From: Methanobacteriota archaeon
GTDB lineage: Archaea > Thermoplasmatota > Poseidoniia > Poseidoniales > Poseidoniaceae
Direction of reading: 5' to 3'
NCBI GenBank assembly: GCA_011525095.1
Contig: WTIV01000207.1
Span: 1-5,897 of the forward strand
Length of the DNA: 5,897 nucleotides
Shown here: positions 1 to 5,895 of the stretch, piece after piece
Position numbering within the stretch: the stretch's first letter is position 1
Layout: each line of letters opens with the position of its first letter
The notes under the pieces: model-generated
What the model saw: the letters and a program-made list of their open reading frames with translations, nothing else
The model's database searches: none
What the model was told of the DNA's origin: nothing
Position numbers and translations under genes: made by a program

Positions 1-942
1 AATTCTTTTTGCTTTTTCTTCCTGAACCTTCGAAAACAGTTTCATCGCACGGTTTGCCTTCGAATTTTTGTTATCTTCAGCAATCGTATTTCGACGCTGT
101 TTGTGGTTCAGTTCAGATTCAAGAATCGCTTCTTGTTTTCGAAGTTCCTTCAACTCACTCTCCAGTTCGATTTGAATTGAACTTCTCGCCTCTGCCTTAG
201 CAACGTTAGTTTTAGACTCGATTTCCGCGATTCTCAATTTCTCCTTTTGCTTTGTACCTGCAATCACGGAATTGATTACAGATTCATTTTGCTGAATCTT
301 AAAATCAAGAGATGCAATATTGGCCTTGACATTTTCAGATTCGGTTTGGTTGAAATTAGGATAAGCTTTCAATAGAGTAAATCCTAAGTTTGCTAGTAGA
401 TTTTTCATTTGAACTTCGGTTGTTAATTCAAACTTATCTAGCGTGGTTGAACTTCTTAATTCAGCAATAGAATCACACGATGAAATCATAGGAGAGATAA
501 CTCTAGAGTGAAATTCTGTTGCAATAACTCTAATCACATCATCTCTTGTCATTGTTGAAGTATTGTTTGAAAAATAATTCAATAATTTAGGCACGTTTTC
601 AAGATCGATACGCATCCTCAGATTTGCATTTCCAAATACTTGCTCTCCATTAGCAAGGTTTCCTTTGAAAGGAATCCAGTAGTCCATTGGGCCAGTCATT
701 GCAAACAAAAGTCGCCTATCCTTTGCAGTTACACCAAGTTTGTCACCTGCCCAACGAGTAAACCCTCCTGCCAAATTTTTGACTAGTGTTTCTGTGATTA
801 TATCTCCAATTTTGCCATCAACAATCAGCGCACAGGCTTCATTTGGTTTCAATACAGTTTCCTGGTTTGAAATTGTTTGAACCTTCTTTGTATTCACTAA
901 TCTTGCTACGATGCTAGGATTATTTCTCCATACGTAATTCAT
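1..942 (-). CDS. SPFH/band-7-like protein with C-terminal coiled coil, 3' end beyond window
   Basis: The frame is open from the ATG at 942 to the window edge without a stop, giving 314 residues of an incomplete protein. Residues 1-50 (VWRNNPS, then VLKPNEACALIVDGKIGDI) resemble the opening of SPFH-domain proteins, where a hydrophobic strand with 'P-N-E-A-x-x-x-x-x-D-G-K' is typical. Residues 75-125 continue the strand-rich pattern, and 130-200 look like the helical end of such a domain (VQMKNLLANLGFTLLKAYPNF). From about 205 to 314 the protein is Lys/Glu/Arg/Gln-rich with heptad-like spacing, probably a coiled coil that continues off the edge. No signal peptide or clear membrane helix is visible. 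SPFH proteins usually form membrane-associated oligomeric scaffolds. The start is supported by GAGG 10 nt upstream and by a 4-nt gap from the preceding gene, so the two are probably co-translated. The family call rests on pattern memory, so it is moderate; that the gene is real is much surer. Confidence 0.72.
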   Translation of the reverse strand, partial: MNYVWRNNPSIVARLVNTKKVQTISNQETVLKPNEACALIVDGKIGDIITETLVKNLAGGFTRWAGDKLGVTAKDRRLLFAMTGPMDYWIPFKGNLANGEQVFGNANLRMRIDLENVPKLLNYFSNNTSTMTRDDVIRVIATEFHSRVISPMISSCDSIAELRSSTTLDKFELTTEVQMKNLLANLGFTLLKAYPNFNQTESENVKANIASLDFKIQQNESVINSVIAGTKQKEKLRIAEIESKTNVAKAEARSSIQIELESELKELRKQEAILESELNHKQRRNTIAEDNKNSKANRAMKLFSKVQEEKAKRI

Positions 943-946
943 CTTC

Positions 947-1492
947 TCACTTCCTCTTTTTCTTTTGGCTCAGTCCTGCCAGAATATTTGCTCGAGCTCC
1001 AAAAAACCCTCTGCAACTTGTAACAAGTTGTGTCGTGTGCAATACTAATTGTCGCTCGTTACCCTCTTGCAAAGCAATTGATTGCTCGGCACTATTTGCT
1101 AAGTTAACCGCTTTTGTTACCATGTCAATCACATCATGGTCATGCTTGATCAATCGCTTGAGTTCACCCCTTGTTGGTGATTTTTGGCCGGACAAAAATG
1201 CATGCTGCATTCCAGAGACTGATTTGTTGACATCCTCAACTAAATTATCACATTCTTCCATGCAGATTTTTGCTTTTTGGGCTAAATCTAGATTTCCTTC
1301 TCTGTACTGATTTTCCAAAATAATTTGCATGTGATTTCTGATTCTTCCAACAGCTCTAACAATCTCGTTGCGCACCATTTTGTCGACCTTGATTCTAGAA
1401 CCCTTTGTGTAGCCACTATACCCTACCAATACTAATTGTACGCCTCTAACGTATGGTAATACTTCTACAGGTAACCCAATCATTGTGTTCAC
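947..1492 (-). CDS. Unrecognised helical protein with basic C-terminal tail
   Basis: I do not recognise this 181-residue protein. Residues 1-30 are hydrophobic and strand-like with glycines (GVQLVLVGYSGYTKGSR). Residues 36-165 look almost wholly alpha-helical, in roughly three or four segments (about 36-64, 67-100, 108-145 and 146-163), with scattered Cys at 77, 81 and 160 and no metal-binding spacing. The tail ends in QKKKRK, which could touch nucleic acid or acidic lipid heads. There is no signal peptide or membrane span. The longest form starts at GTG (1492); an ATG three codons later (1483) is equally plausible and gives 178 residues. Neither has a visible Shine-Dalgarno sequence, and a 22-bp dyad covers the GTG. 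The next gene begins 4 nt after the stop, so the pair is probably an operon and the products may work together. The gap to thiQ is 37 nt, so read-through from the thiamine operon is possible. Length and tight linkage make it a believable gene; its function is unknown. Confidence 0.75.
   Translation of the reverse strand: MNTMIGLPVEVLPYVRGVQLVLVGYSGYTKGSRIKVDKMVRNEIVRAVGRIRNHMQIILENQYREGNLDLAQKAKICMEECDNLVEDVNKSVSGMQHAFLSGQKSPTRGELKRLIKHDHDVIDMVTKAVNLANSAEQSIALQEGNERQLVLHTTQLVTSCRGFFGARANILAGLSQKKKRK
950..956 (-). promoter_or_regulatory. Shine-Dalgarno site of the SPFH-like gene
   Basis: On the minus strand GAGG (956-953), followed by AAG, lies 10 nt before the ATG at 942. It sits inside the last codons of the upstream gene and decides the start of the partial gene. 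Confidence 0.5.
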
Positions 1493-1507
1493 ATATTAAT
1501 ATGAACA
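1486..1507. promoter_or_regulatory. 22-bp dyad symmetry at the start of the helical-protein gene
   Basis: Arms TGTTCA and TGAACA are separated by 10 AT-rich bases. The inside holds a second perfect 12-bp palindrome, CATATTAATATG, offset by one base. The element spans the candidate GTG start at 1492 and ends just before the ATG at 1483. It could be an operator, a TATA-containing promoter core, or an RNA hairpin masking the start. It is not followed by a T-run, so a terminator is unlikely. The symmetry is directly visible; the role is inference. Confidence 0.45.
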
Positions 1508-1529
1508 TAGAAGGTTATCATAGTAATGG

Positions 1530-2120
1530 TCATTCTATTGATAAAACAACATCTGCGAATAGTTTGGCAATCGATTTGTTATGGGTTACTAATATTGCAG
1601 GGCAGCCTCTTTTCTTCAACAAATCCCTAACATCCTTTGCTAATTTTTCTGACAAATCATCATCCAAAGAACTGAATGGTTCATCAAGCAGTAGTACAGA
1701 TGGATTCGCTAGTAGTGCTCTTGCAAGGGCTACTCTCTGTCCTTCTCCGCCAGATAATGTGTCAACAGCTCTCTTCTCGAAACCTAGTAAGCCAACTTCA
1801 GCAAGTGCAGTAGGGATGTCCGCCTGCTTATCGCCTAATTTCAGATTTCTTTCAACATTTAGATGGGGATAAAGTACAGGCCTTTGGAAAATCAGTCCTA
1901 TCCCTCTTTCCTCTGGTAGCATTCTTGTTATGTCTACACCATCGAGCAAGATATGACCTTCATCTAATGTCTCTAATCCGCAAATGCACCGCAACAGAGT
2001 AGTTTTCCCACAACCACTTGGGCCAGTTATTGCAACGATTTGACCCGCATCCAAATCGAGATCGAATTCATCAAACAAGTTCTTTTCAAAGGTTTTTGAT
2101 AGCCCAATACATCTCAACAT
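1530..2120 (-). CDS. thiQ: Thiamine ABC transporter ATP-binding protein ThiQ
   Basis: This 196-residue ABC ATPase would hydrolyse ATP on the cytoplasmic face of the ThiP permease. All nucleotide-binding motifs are present in order: Walker A GPSGCGKT at 33-40, Q-loop Gln79 (LIFQRPVLYPHL), signature LSGGE at 122-126, Walker B VLLLDE at 142-147, D-loop SLDD at 151-154, and H-loop His180 (LVTHN). The signature continues GEGQRVALARAL, close to ThiQ and related importer ATPases. It is short: E. coli ThiQ has about 232 residues, and this protein stops right after the strand that follows the H-loop (ADVVLSIE), so the usual 'x-G-x-I' hairpin and C-terminal tail are missing. The +1 frame after the stop shows no homologous continuation, so this looks natural rather than frameshifted. 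The start ATG overlaps the thiP stop (TGATG) and has GGAGG 9 nt upstream. Sequence alone would allow a related Fe3+ or polyamine importer ATPase; the neighbours decide for thiamine. Confidence 0.88.
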   Translation of the reverse strand: MLRCIGLSKTFEKNLFDEFDLDLDAGQIVAITGPSGCGKTTLLRCICGLETLDEGHILLDGVDITRMLPEERGIGLIFQRPVLYPHLNVERNLKLGDKQADIPTALAEVGLLGFEKRAVDTLSGGEGQRVALARALLANPSVLLLDEPFSSLDDDLSEKLAKDVRDLLKKRGCPAILVTHNKSIAKLFADVVLSIE

Positions 2121-3784
2121 CAGAACATGCCTCCGTCTCTTTTTGGTCGAAATTTTTCACTAGAAATGAACAAAAATAATGCAATTAACATCAGTACTGA
2201 AGATACTGCGTTTGCTGCAGGCGGAACCAATGGCTCATTATAGGGAAAGGCACGGATGGAATCAATCATTACCGGTAGAGTTGTCCAGTCCGAATTCCTT
2301 GTAACTACCCAAGACGCACCAAATTCACCAAGTGACATTGCAATTGTAAAAATTGCTGCAATTAGAATTGAACCTCTAAGCATTGGGAGTTTAATCAAAA
2401 AGAATCTCTTCGTTCTCGACATCCCCAAAGTTTGTCCGCACTCGTCATATTTTGCATCCAATGACCTCATCGCTGGTAATATTATCCTTACAACAAATGG
2501 TGTTGTAATCATTATGTGTGCTATCACTGGAGTTAGCCACAAGGAATAGAAGAACTCAGGATTTATCTTTATCATTCCTAACATTACGCCTAATCCAATC
2601 ATTGCACTAGATACTGCAAATGGGAGCATGGTAAATACATCTAGAGCCCTTGCTAGGCGCGGTGAATCTCCTTCCAGTTCACTTATCGTTTGAGCTAAAA
2701 TCCAACCTAGCGGCAGCGCAATCGTTAGACAAATCAAAGCATATCCGATTGAATTGTACAAAGCATCCCATCCCGAAGGCAGCGAATTTGTTGCTGAGAA
2801 TGCGTAACTCCAACCTTCAGTACTCCAGTATGTCCTCGAACCATCTACAGTAGTCTCTGTGACCCTAAATGAAGAGACAATTAAAGTTGCCAAAGGTATT
2901 ACAGCGAAACAAATCGCTGGAAGGATTACCAACCATCCTGCGTTGTTATTCTTTTTCACAATCTTTTCATTAGCGGTTGGTAATAGGCTCTGTCTTCTAT
3001 TTTGTAACCACGTCATCAACCATAGTGAGAATAACAGAACTGTAAATTGAATTAGTGAGGAACCCAGAATCACTTCATTTTTGGATATCATGTAGCCTGG
3101 AATACCCGCAGATGAGCCGATATCTGCCATCATGCTTTCCAGAGTTTTCTCTCCAAGAGTTATCCACTTCACTAGAGCAAATGAGGTAAATGAAAATACG
3201 AATGTCATACACGCAGCAGCAGCAATTGAAGGAATCAATAATGGAAACCACAGATGACGGAACCTACCAAATTTGGTTCGACCTTCTGGAAGTAATCGTA
3301 ATTGCTCCTCGAGACTTGGATCGAGAGTTGAAAGAACAGGTTCACAAAATCGAATGACAAGTGATAGATTGAACCATGCATGCGCTATGATTAGCACCCA
3401 TAACCAAGTTGTACTGTCATTTCTAATGTCTAGTGCGTTATCCCCCATGAGATGCAAGAATCCCATTGCTGCAACAATAGATGGCATTACGAAAGGCATT
3501 GTTAGTAAAGAGCGTATTATGTTCTGAAAAGGCCATTTATATCTTCCCAATTGCCATGCAATAGGTATTCCTATTGCAAGTGTTGCTAGTGATGAAAAAA
3601 CCGCCTGCATTACTGTAAATTGGAATACTCCTTTGGAAATGTAGTTTGCATCAAGCGATGAAATCCAACTGGTTACATCAAATCCCGCAACCCAAACTAA
3701 TCTGTCGACAGCGAGTAAAAGTGGAATTACGATTAGAAGGGAATATGTTGTTACCGCAACGTAAGCCACTAACTTAGTTTTCAT
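2120..3784 (-). CDS. thiP: Thiamine ABC transporter permease ThiP (fused two-domain)
   Basis: This membrane protein would form the channel of a thiamine importer. It carries two MetI-type permease domains in one chain, as E. coli ThiP does (about 536 residues). The start taken here gives 554 residues. About 12 membrane segments are visible, roughly at 8-28, 56-77, 90-113, 125-145, 185-210, 240-260, 283-308, 342-366, 381-405, 413-438, 472-488 and 520-541, with a hydrophilic joint near 262-282 (NRRQSLLPTANEKIVKKNNN). Each half ends with an EAA-type coupling loop that meets the ATPase: about 158-187 (LEEQLRLLPEG...FPLLIPS) and 445-475 (DAKYDECGQTLGMS...IKLPML). An in-frame TTG at 3820 would add 12 residues overlapping thiB; the ATG at 3784, one base after the thiB stop, is preferred because it puts a Lys-containing start directly before the first membrane helix. 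No strong ribosome site precedes either start, so translation is probably coupled to thiB. The fused layout is shared with FbpB-like iron permeases; context favours thiamine. Confidence 0.88.
   Translation of the reverse strand: MKTKLVAYVAVTTYSLLIVIPLLLAVDRLVWVAGFDVTSWISSLDANYISKGVFQFTVMQAVFSSLATLAIGIPIAWQLGRYKWPFQNIIRSLLTMPFVMPSIVAAMGFLHLMGDNALDIRNDSTTWLWVLIIAHAWFNLSLVIRFCEPVLSTLDPSLEEQLRLLPEGRTKFGRFRHLWFPLLIPSIAAAACMTFVFSFTSFALVKWITLGEKTLESMMADIGSSAGIPGYMISKNEVILGSSLIQFTVLLFSLWLMTWLQNRRQSLLPTANEKIVKKNNNAGWLVILPAICFAVIPLATLIVSSFRVTETTVDGSRTYWSTEGWSYAFSATNSLPSGWDALYNSIGYALICLTIALPLGWILAQTISELEGDSPRLARALDVFTMLPFAVSSAMIGLGVMLGMIKINPEFFYSLWLTPVIAHIMITTPFVVRIILPAMRSLDAKYDECGQTLGMSRTKRFFLIKLPMLRGSILIAAIFTIAMSLGEFGASWVVTRNSDWTTLPVMIDSIRAFPYNEPLVPPAANAVSSVLMLIALFLFISSEKFRPKRDGGMF
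2130..2134 (-). promoter_or_regulatory. Shine-Dalgarno site of thiQ
   Basis: GGAGG on the minus strand, inside the last codons of thiP, 9 nt before the thiQ ATG. It supports independent loading at the TGATG stop/start overlap and fixes the thiQ start. Confidence 0.6.
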
Positions 3785-3785
3785 T

Positions 3786-4919
3786 TCAAGCAGCAACCAT
3801 TGCTTCGTTCCAATCCTCAAGCCATGCTTCCATGTTCTCTGCTATTTCTGAAGCGCTAATTTCAGCGGCCTGGGTTGGTACTGTAGAATGGAATTTGTAT
3901 CCTTTCTCTTCTGGAAGGTCCGTTCCTACTAGAACTGAATACATGAAATTCTCAGTTGGCATCTTCACGTTTACATCCTCTGACAGAAGGTATTCAATGA
4001 ATTCAGATGCAGCCCCAAGGTTTCCTCCTTCAACTGCACTTGCATACTCAATCTGATGGAAAGCAGCCCTAGGTAAATCAAGAGCTGCCGATTTAGTCCA
4101 GTTGTCGTTATACCATGACTCAACACCTGGAGAGTGGCAATAAGATACAACCATGTGAGCATCACCTACATACCCCTCGATGTACTCTCCATAACCTCCA
4201 GTGTAGTGTGTGACGTAAGCCTCTGTCCAGCCACTAGTTATGATAGCATCATTGGATTCCATGGCTGTCCACCAATCTGTCCAATCTGTTTGGTTGTCTT
4301 CATCGTTGGCAAAGTAATCAACAGTTGCTGTCATGAATGCTCTGCCAGGACTGCTTGTCTCTGGAGAAGGAATTGCGACCTTACCTCTCCATTCTTCTTG
4401 CGTTAGATCCCACAACGATGTTGGAATAGACAGGTTTTCTCCATCAACCATTTCAGTGTCATAATTCAGGCACATATATCCCTGGTCGAATGGGACTGCA
4501 AGCGGGCCGTCGTATGCACTGAGTGCCTTGTCAGATATGTTTGAAACTTCAGCGAAATGTTGCCACAATACATCATTGTTAATTGCAGTCTGAAGATACG
4601 TGTTGTCCAAACCTATTGCTAAATCTGCGACTTGGTTACCTTTGTATTGAAGTAAATGACTCAATACTGAACCAGCATCATCTAACTTCATCAACTCAAC
4701 TTCATATCCTGAAATATTTTCAAATTCAGAAATCAATTCATCGGTCAAACCGGTTACGTCATAAGTCACGATGACTAACTCCCCATCGTCTTCCCAACTA
4801 TATTCCTCAGGAGCAATAACTCCTCCATCATCTATCGTGCTTTCAATGGTTTCACTAAGGCAACCAGAAAGCATCATTATCGTCATAAATAAGCTGATTG
4901 TTGTAACTCTTTTTTCCAT
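3786..4919 (-). CDS. thiB: Thiamine-binding lipoprotein ThiB (TbpA family)
   Basis: This 377-residue extracellular substrate-binding protein would capture thiamine or its phosphates and deliver it to ThiP. Residues 1-20 are a lipoprotein signal (basic start, hydrophobic core, LSGC lipobox) with Cys20 as the likely lipid anchor, followed by an acidic spacer to about 45. The mature part lines up by eye with E. coli TbpA along its length: VTYD (51-54), IGLDN (102-106), VPFDQGY (142-148), ETSSPG (187-192), SGWTEAY (229-235), VVSYCHSP (257-264), MPTENFMY (320-327) and the closing WLEDW (366-370). Trp231 and the SSPG loop match positions I recall as ligand contacts in TbpA; TbpA has GNWMYP where this protein has ENFMYS, a Trp-to-Phe change. 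The protein is rich in Asp and Glu, as exported proteins of salt-water archaea often are. The start is fixed by GAGGTGAT just upstream. The GWxEAY and SYxxSP motifs argue against the related iron-binding FbpA group. Confidence 0.92.
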   Translation of the reverse strand: MEKRVTTISLFMTIMMLSGCLSETIESTIDDGGVIAPEEYSWEDDGELVIVTYDVTGLTDELISEFENISGYEVELMKLDDAGSVLSHLLQYKGNQVADLAIGLDNTYLQTAINNDVLWQHFAEVSNISDKALSAYDGPLAVPFDQGYMCLNYDTEMVDGENLSIPTSLWDLTQEEWRGKVAIPSPETSSPGRAFMTATVDYFANDEDNQTDWTDWWTAMESNDAIITSGWTEAYVTHYTGGYGEYIEGYVGDAHMVVSYCHSPGVESWYNDNWTKSAALDLPRAAFHQIEYASAVEGGNLGAASEFIEYLLSEDVNVKMPTENFMYSVLVGTDLPEEKGYKFHSTVPTQAAEISASEIAENMEAWLEDWNEAMVAA

Positions 4920-4922
4920 ATT

Positions 4923-4930
4923 ATCACCTC
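4923..4930 (-). promoter_or_regulatory. Strong Shine-Dalgarno site of thiB overlapping the thiR stop
   Basis: GAGGTGAT on the minus strand matches the archaeal/bacterial 16S anti-SD over eight bases. GAGG ends 7 nt before the ATG at 4919, and the thiR stop TGA (4931-4929) lies partly inside the site. It suggests thiB is translated at a high rate and coupled to thiR termination, which fits a binding protein needed in excess. Confidence 0.75.
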
Positions 4931-5762
4931 AAAGCATCGAGACAATTCTGTGCATCCTGTCAACCAATTCAAGCGGGTTGTGTGCGAGTATATACAGAGC
5001 TGGTTCCCATCCAAACGCTCCTTCATCCAGAATCACATCTATTCCTTGGTGAGGTACCAATTCTCCCTTTGGAGCAAAAGTAAGATTCAAGTCTAAATCC
5101 TCACATATGGCCTCTACTTTTTCGTTATCACTTCCTGGGTGAATGTTTAGAATAGCGGTTTTTTTGTTATCATGGACCCTTGCGTCAATCAACATATTCG
5201 CCAAATGATTTGAGACTCCGAATCTTGGAGTTTCGTGGTGTCTAATTTTACCCTCAACAACCGTGATTTTGCCAGGGAATGCGGCTACTTCGGCTTTTGA
5301 CCGAGAGTTCTCTAGGCAGCATGCAATGTTCATTCCGACTGCTGGCATTACCTCTTTCAGCCGATTTACGTCGATTCTAGAAACAGCCCATTCTAGTCTC
5401 TTGAGTAGAGAGGTTTGCTCTTGATCAGAATCTAAGTCTGTTCCAGTCAAAGATTTGTCAAAGCGGAGAACTTGGCCTGGTGCGAATGCCACTTCCATCA
5501 CAAAACGAGTACGACTGGGTTTAGCATTCGGTCCCAACTGGCGAAGTGCCATTGAAATTTCATGAGCCCACCCATCGATAGTTGATTCGTCTGAGGTTCC
5601 AGCTAATTCCGGTAAATTTCTGTGTGCCATTCTTGAAATTGTAGACTGTGTAGAGCCCAATATGTCTGCGATTTCTGCCTGGGACCAATTTGCAGATTTC
5701 AAATTCCTTGCAAGTTGCATGTGCAAACGTTCGAGCCACGCAGAGCCATCTCGGCCTAACAT
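4929..5762 (-). CDS. thiR: ThiR-type HTH-ThiN regulator of thiamine genes
   Basis: This 277-residue protein is an archaeal-type transcription regulator joining a DNA-binding domain to a ThiN domain. Residues about 25-47 form a helix-turn-helix (WSQAEIADILGSTQSTISRM). Residues about 115-277 match the ThiN fold: AVGMNIACCL (141-150), FPGKITVVEGKI (162-173), PRFGVSNHLA (179-188), DVILDEGAFGWEP (242-254) and ILAHNPLELV (258-267). ThiN alone or fused to ThiD makes thiamine phosphate; HTH-ThiN proteins are known in archaea as ThiR regulators that use the domain as a ligand sensor. Aligned by spacing, the site I recall as catalytic Arg in ThiDN is Lys165 here, while the catalytic His is kept as His186, which fits sensing rather than synthesis. 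The gene leads the operon, ending 9 nt before thiB. It has a TATA-like element about 32 nt upstream of the ATG and no Shine-Dalgarno sequence, so its message may be nearly leaderless. Self-regulation is likely but inferred. Confidence 0.88.
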   Translation of the reverse strand: MLGRDGSAWLERLHMQLARNLKSANWSQAEIADILGSTQSTISRMAHRNLPELAGTSDESTIDGWAHEISMALRQLGPNAKPSRTRFVMEVAFAPGQVLRFDKSLTGTDLDSDQEQTSLLKRLEWAVSRIDVNRLKEVMPAVGMNIACCLENSRSKAEVAAFPGKITVVEGKIRHHETPRFGVSNHLANMLIDARVHDNKKTAILNIHPGSDNEKVEAICEDLDLNLTFAPKGELVPHQGIDVILDEGAFGWEPALYILAHNPLELVDRMHRIVSML

Positions 5763-5788
5763 GGCTATCTGTCAGAGTCCTTGCTATT

Positions 5789-5802
5789 CAATATTACTAA
5801 AG
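5789..5802 (-). promoter_or_regulatory. TATA-like box of thiR
   Basis: The minus strand reads CTTTAGTAATATTG. Its centre (about 5794) lies some 32 nt before the thiR ATG; with the usual archaeal spacing of about 26 nt to the start site, transcription would begin within about 5 nt of the ATG. That agrees with the absence of a ribosome site. No clear purine-rich BRE is visible upstream, so the call is moderate. Confidence 0.45.
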
Positions 5803-5805
5803 AAA

Positions 5806-5820
5806 AATGCAGATTGCATT
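5806..5820. promoter_or_regulatory. Proximal candidate ThiR operator (15-bp palindrome)
   Basis: AATGCA-GAT-TGCATT is a perfect inverted repeat with 6-bp arms and a 3-bp spacer, set just upstream of the TATA-like box. Its core GCAGATTGC recurs as GCAGACTGC at 5872-5880. Position and symmetry suit a dimeric HTH regulator, most simply ThiR itself. The symmetry is seen; the ligand protein is inferred. Confidence 0.45.
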
Positions 5821-5835
5821 AGTTTTGTCAAGGAG

Positions 5836-5895
5836 TTTGGAAAATCGGTCTTGTTTGAAAATCAAAAATCAGCAGACTGCGTATTTTGAAAATTC
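5836..5895. repeat. Three loose copies of an AT-rich TTTGRAAAT motif
   Basis: TTTGGAAAATC (5836-5846), TTTGAAAATC (5854-5863) and TTTTGAAAATTC (5884-5895) share a core in the same orientation. Spacing is uneven and the background is AT-rich, so this may be chance. Confidence 0.25.
5872..5880. promoter_or_regulatory. Distal candidate ThiR operator half of a pair
   Basis: GCA-GAC-TGC repeats the core of the proximal palindrome (8 of 9 bases, 9 of 11 when extended to GCAGAYTGCRT), in the same orientation. The offset between copies is 63 bp, about six helical turns, so both would face the same side of the DNA. It may equally serve a divergent gene beyond the window. Confidence 0.35.

Noticed and set aside
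1035..1310. Plus-strand frame of 91 codons
   Set aside because: It is fully antisense to the helical-protein gene, with a Cys/Ser/Leu-rich composition typical of a shadow frame.
1486..1529. Transcription terminator between thiQ and the helical-protein gene
   Set aside because: A dyad is present but there is no following T-run, and it sits over a start codon.
1489..1533. 14-codon mini reading frame overlapping the thiQ stop (ATGA) and ending on the next gene's start
   Set aside because: It would suit translational coupling, but it is too short to tell from chance, has no ribosome site and overlaps the dyad.
2256..2549. Plus-strand frame of 97 codons
   Set aside because: It lies wholly antisense to thiP, whose membrane helices and coupling loop explain this stretch.
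2120..4919. Iron(III) importer (FbpABC-like) instead of a thiamine importer
   Set aside because: Fold and gene layout are similar, but the binding protein carries the TbpA motifs GWTEAY, SYCHSP and SSPG, and the leading gene has a ThiN domain.
4929..5762. Thiamine-phosphate synthase enzyme rather than a regulator
   Set aside because: The N-terminal helix-turn-helix, the missing kinase partner domain and the Lys at the recalled catalytic Arg position all favour a regulator.
5662..5889. Plus-strand frame of 75 codons spanning the thiR start and promoter
   Set aside because: It is mostly antisense to thiR, has no ribosome site and shows no protein-like pattern.
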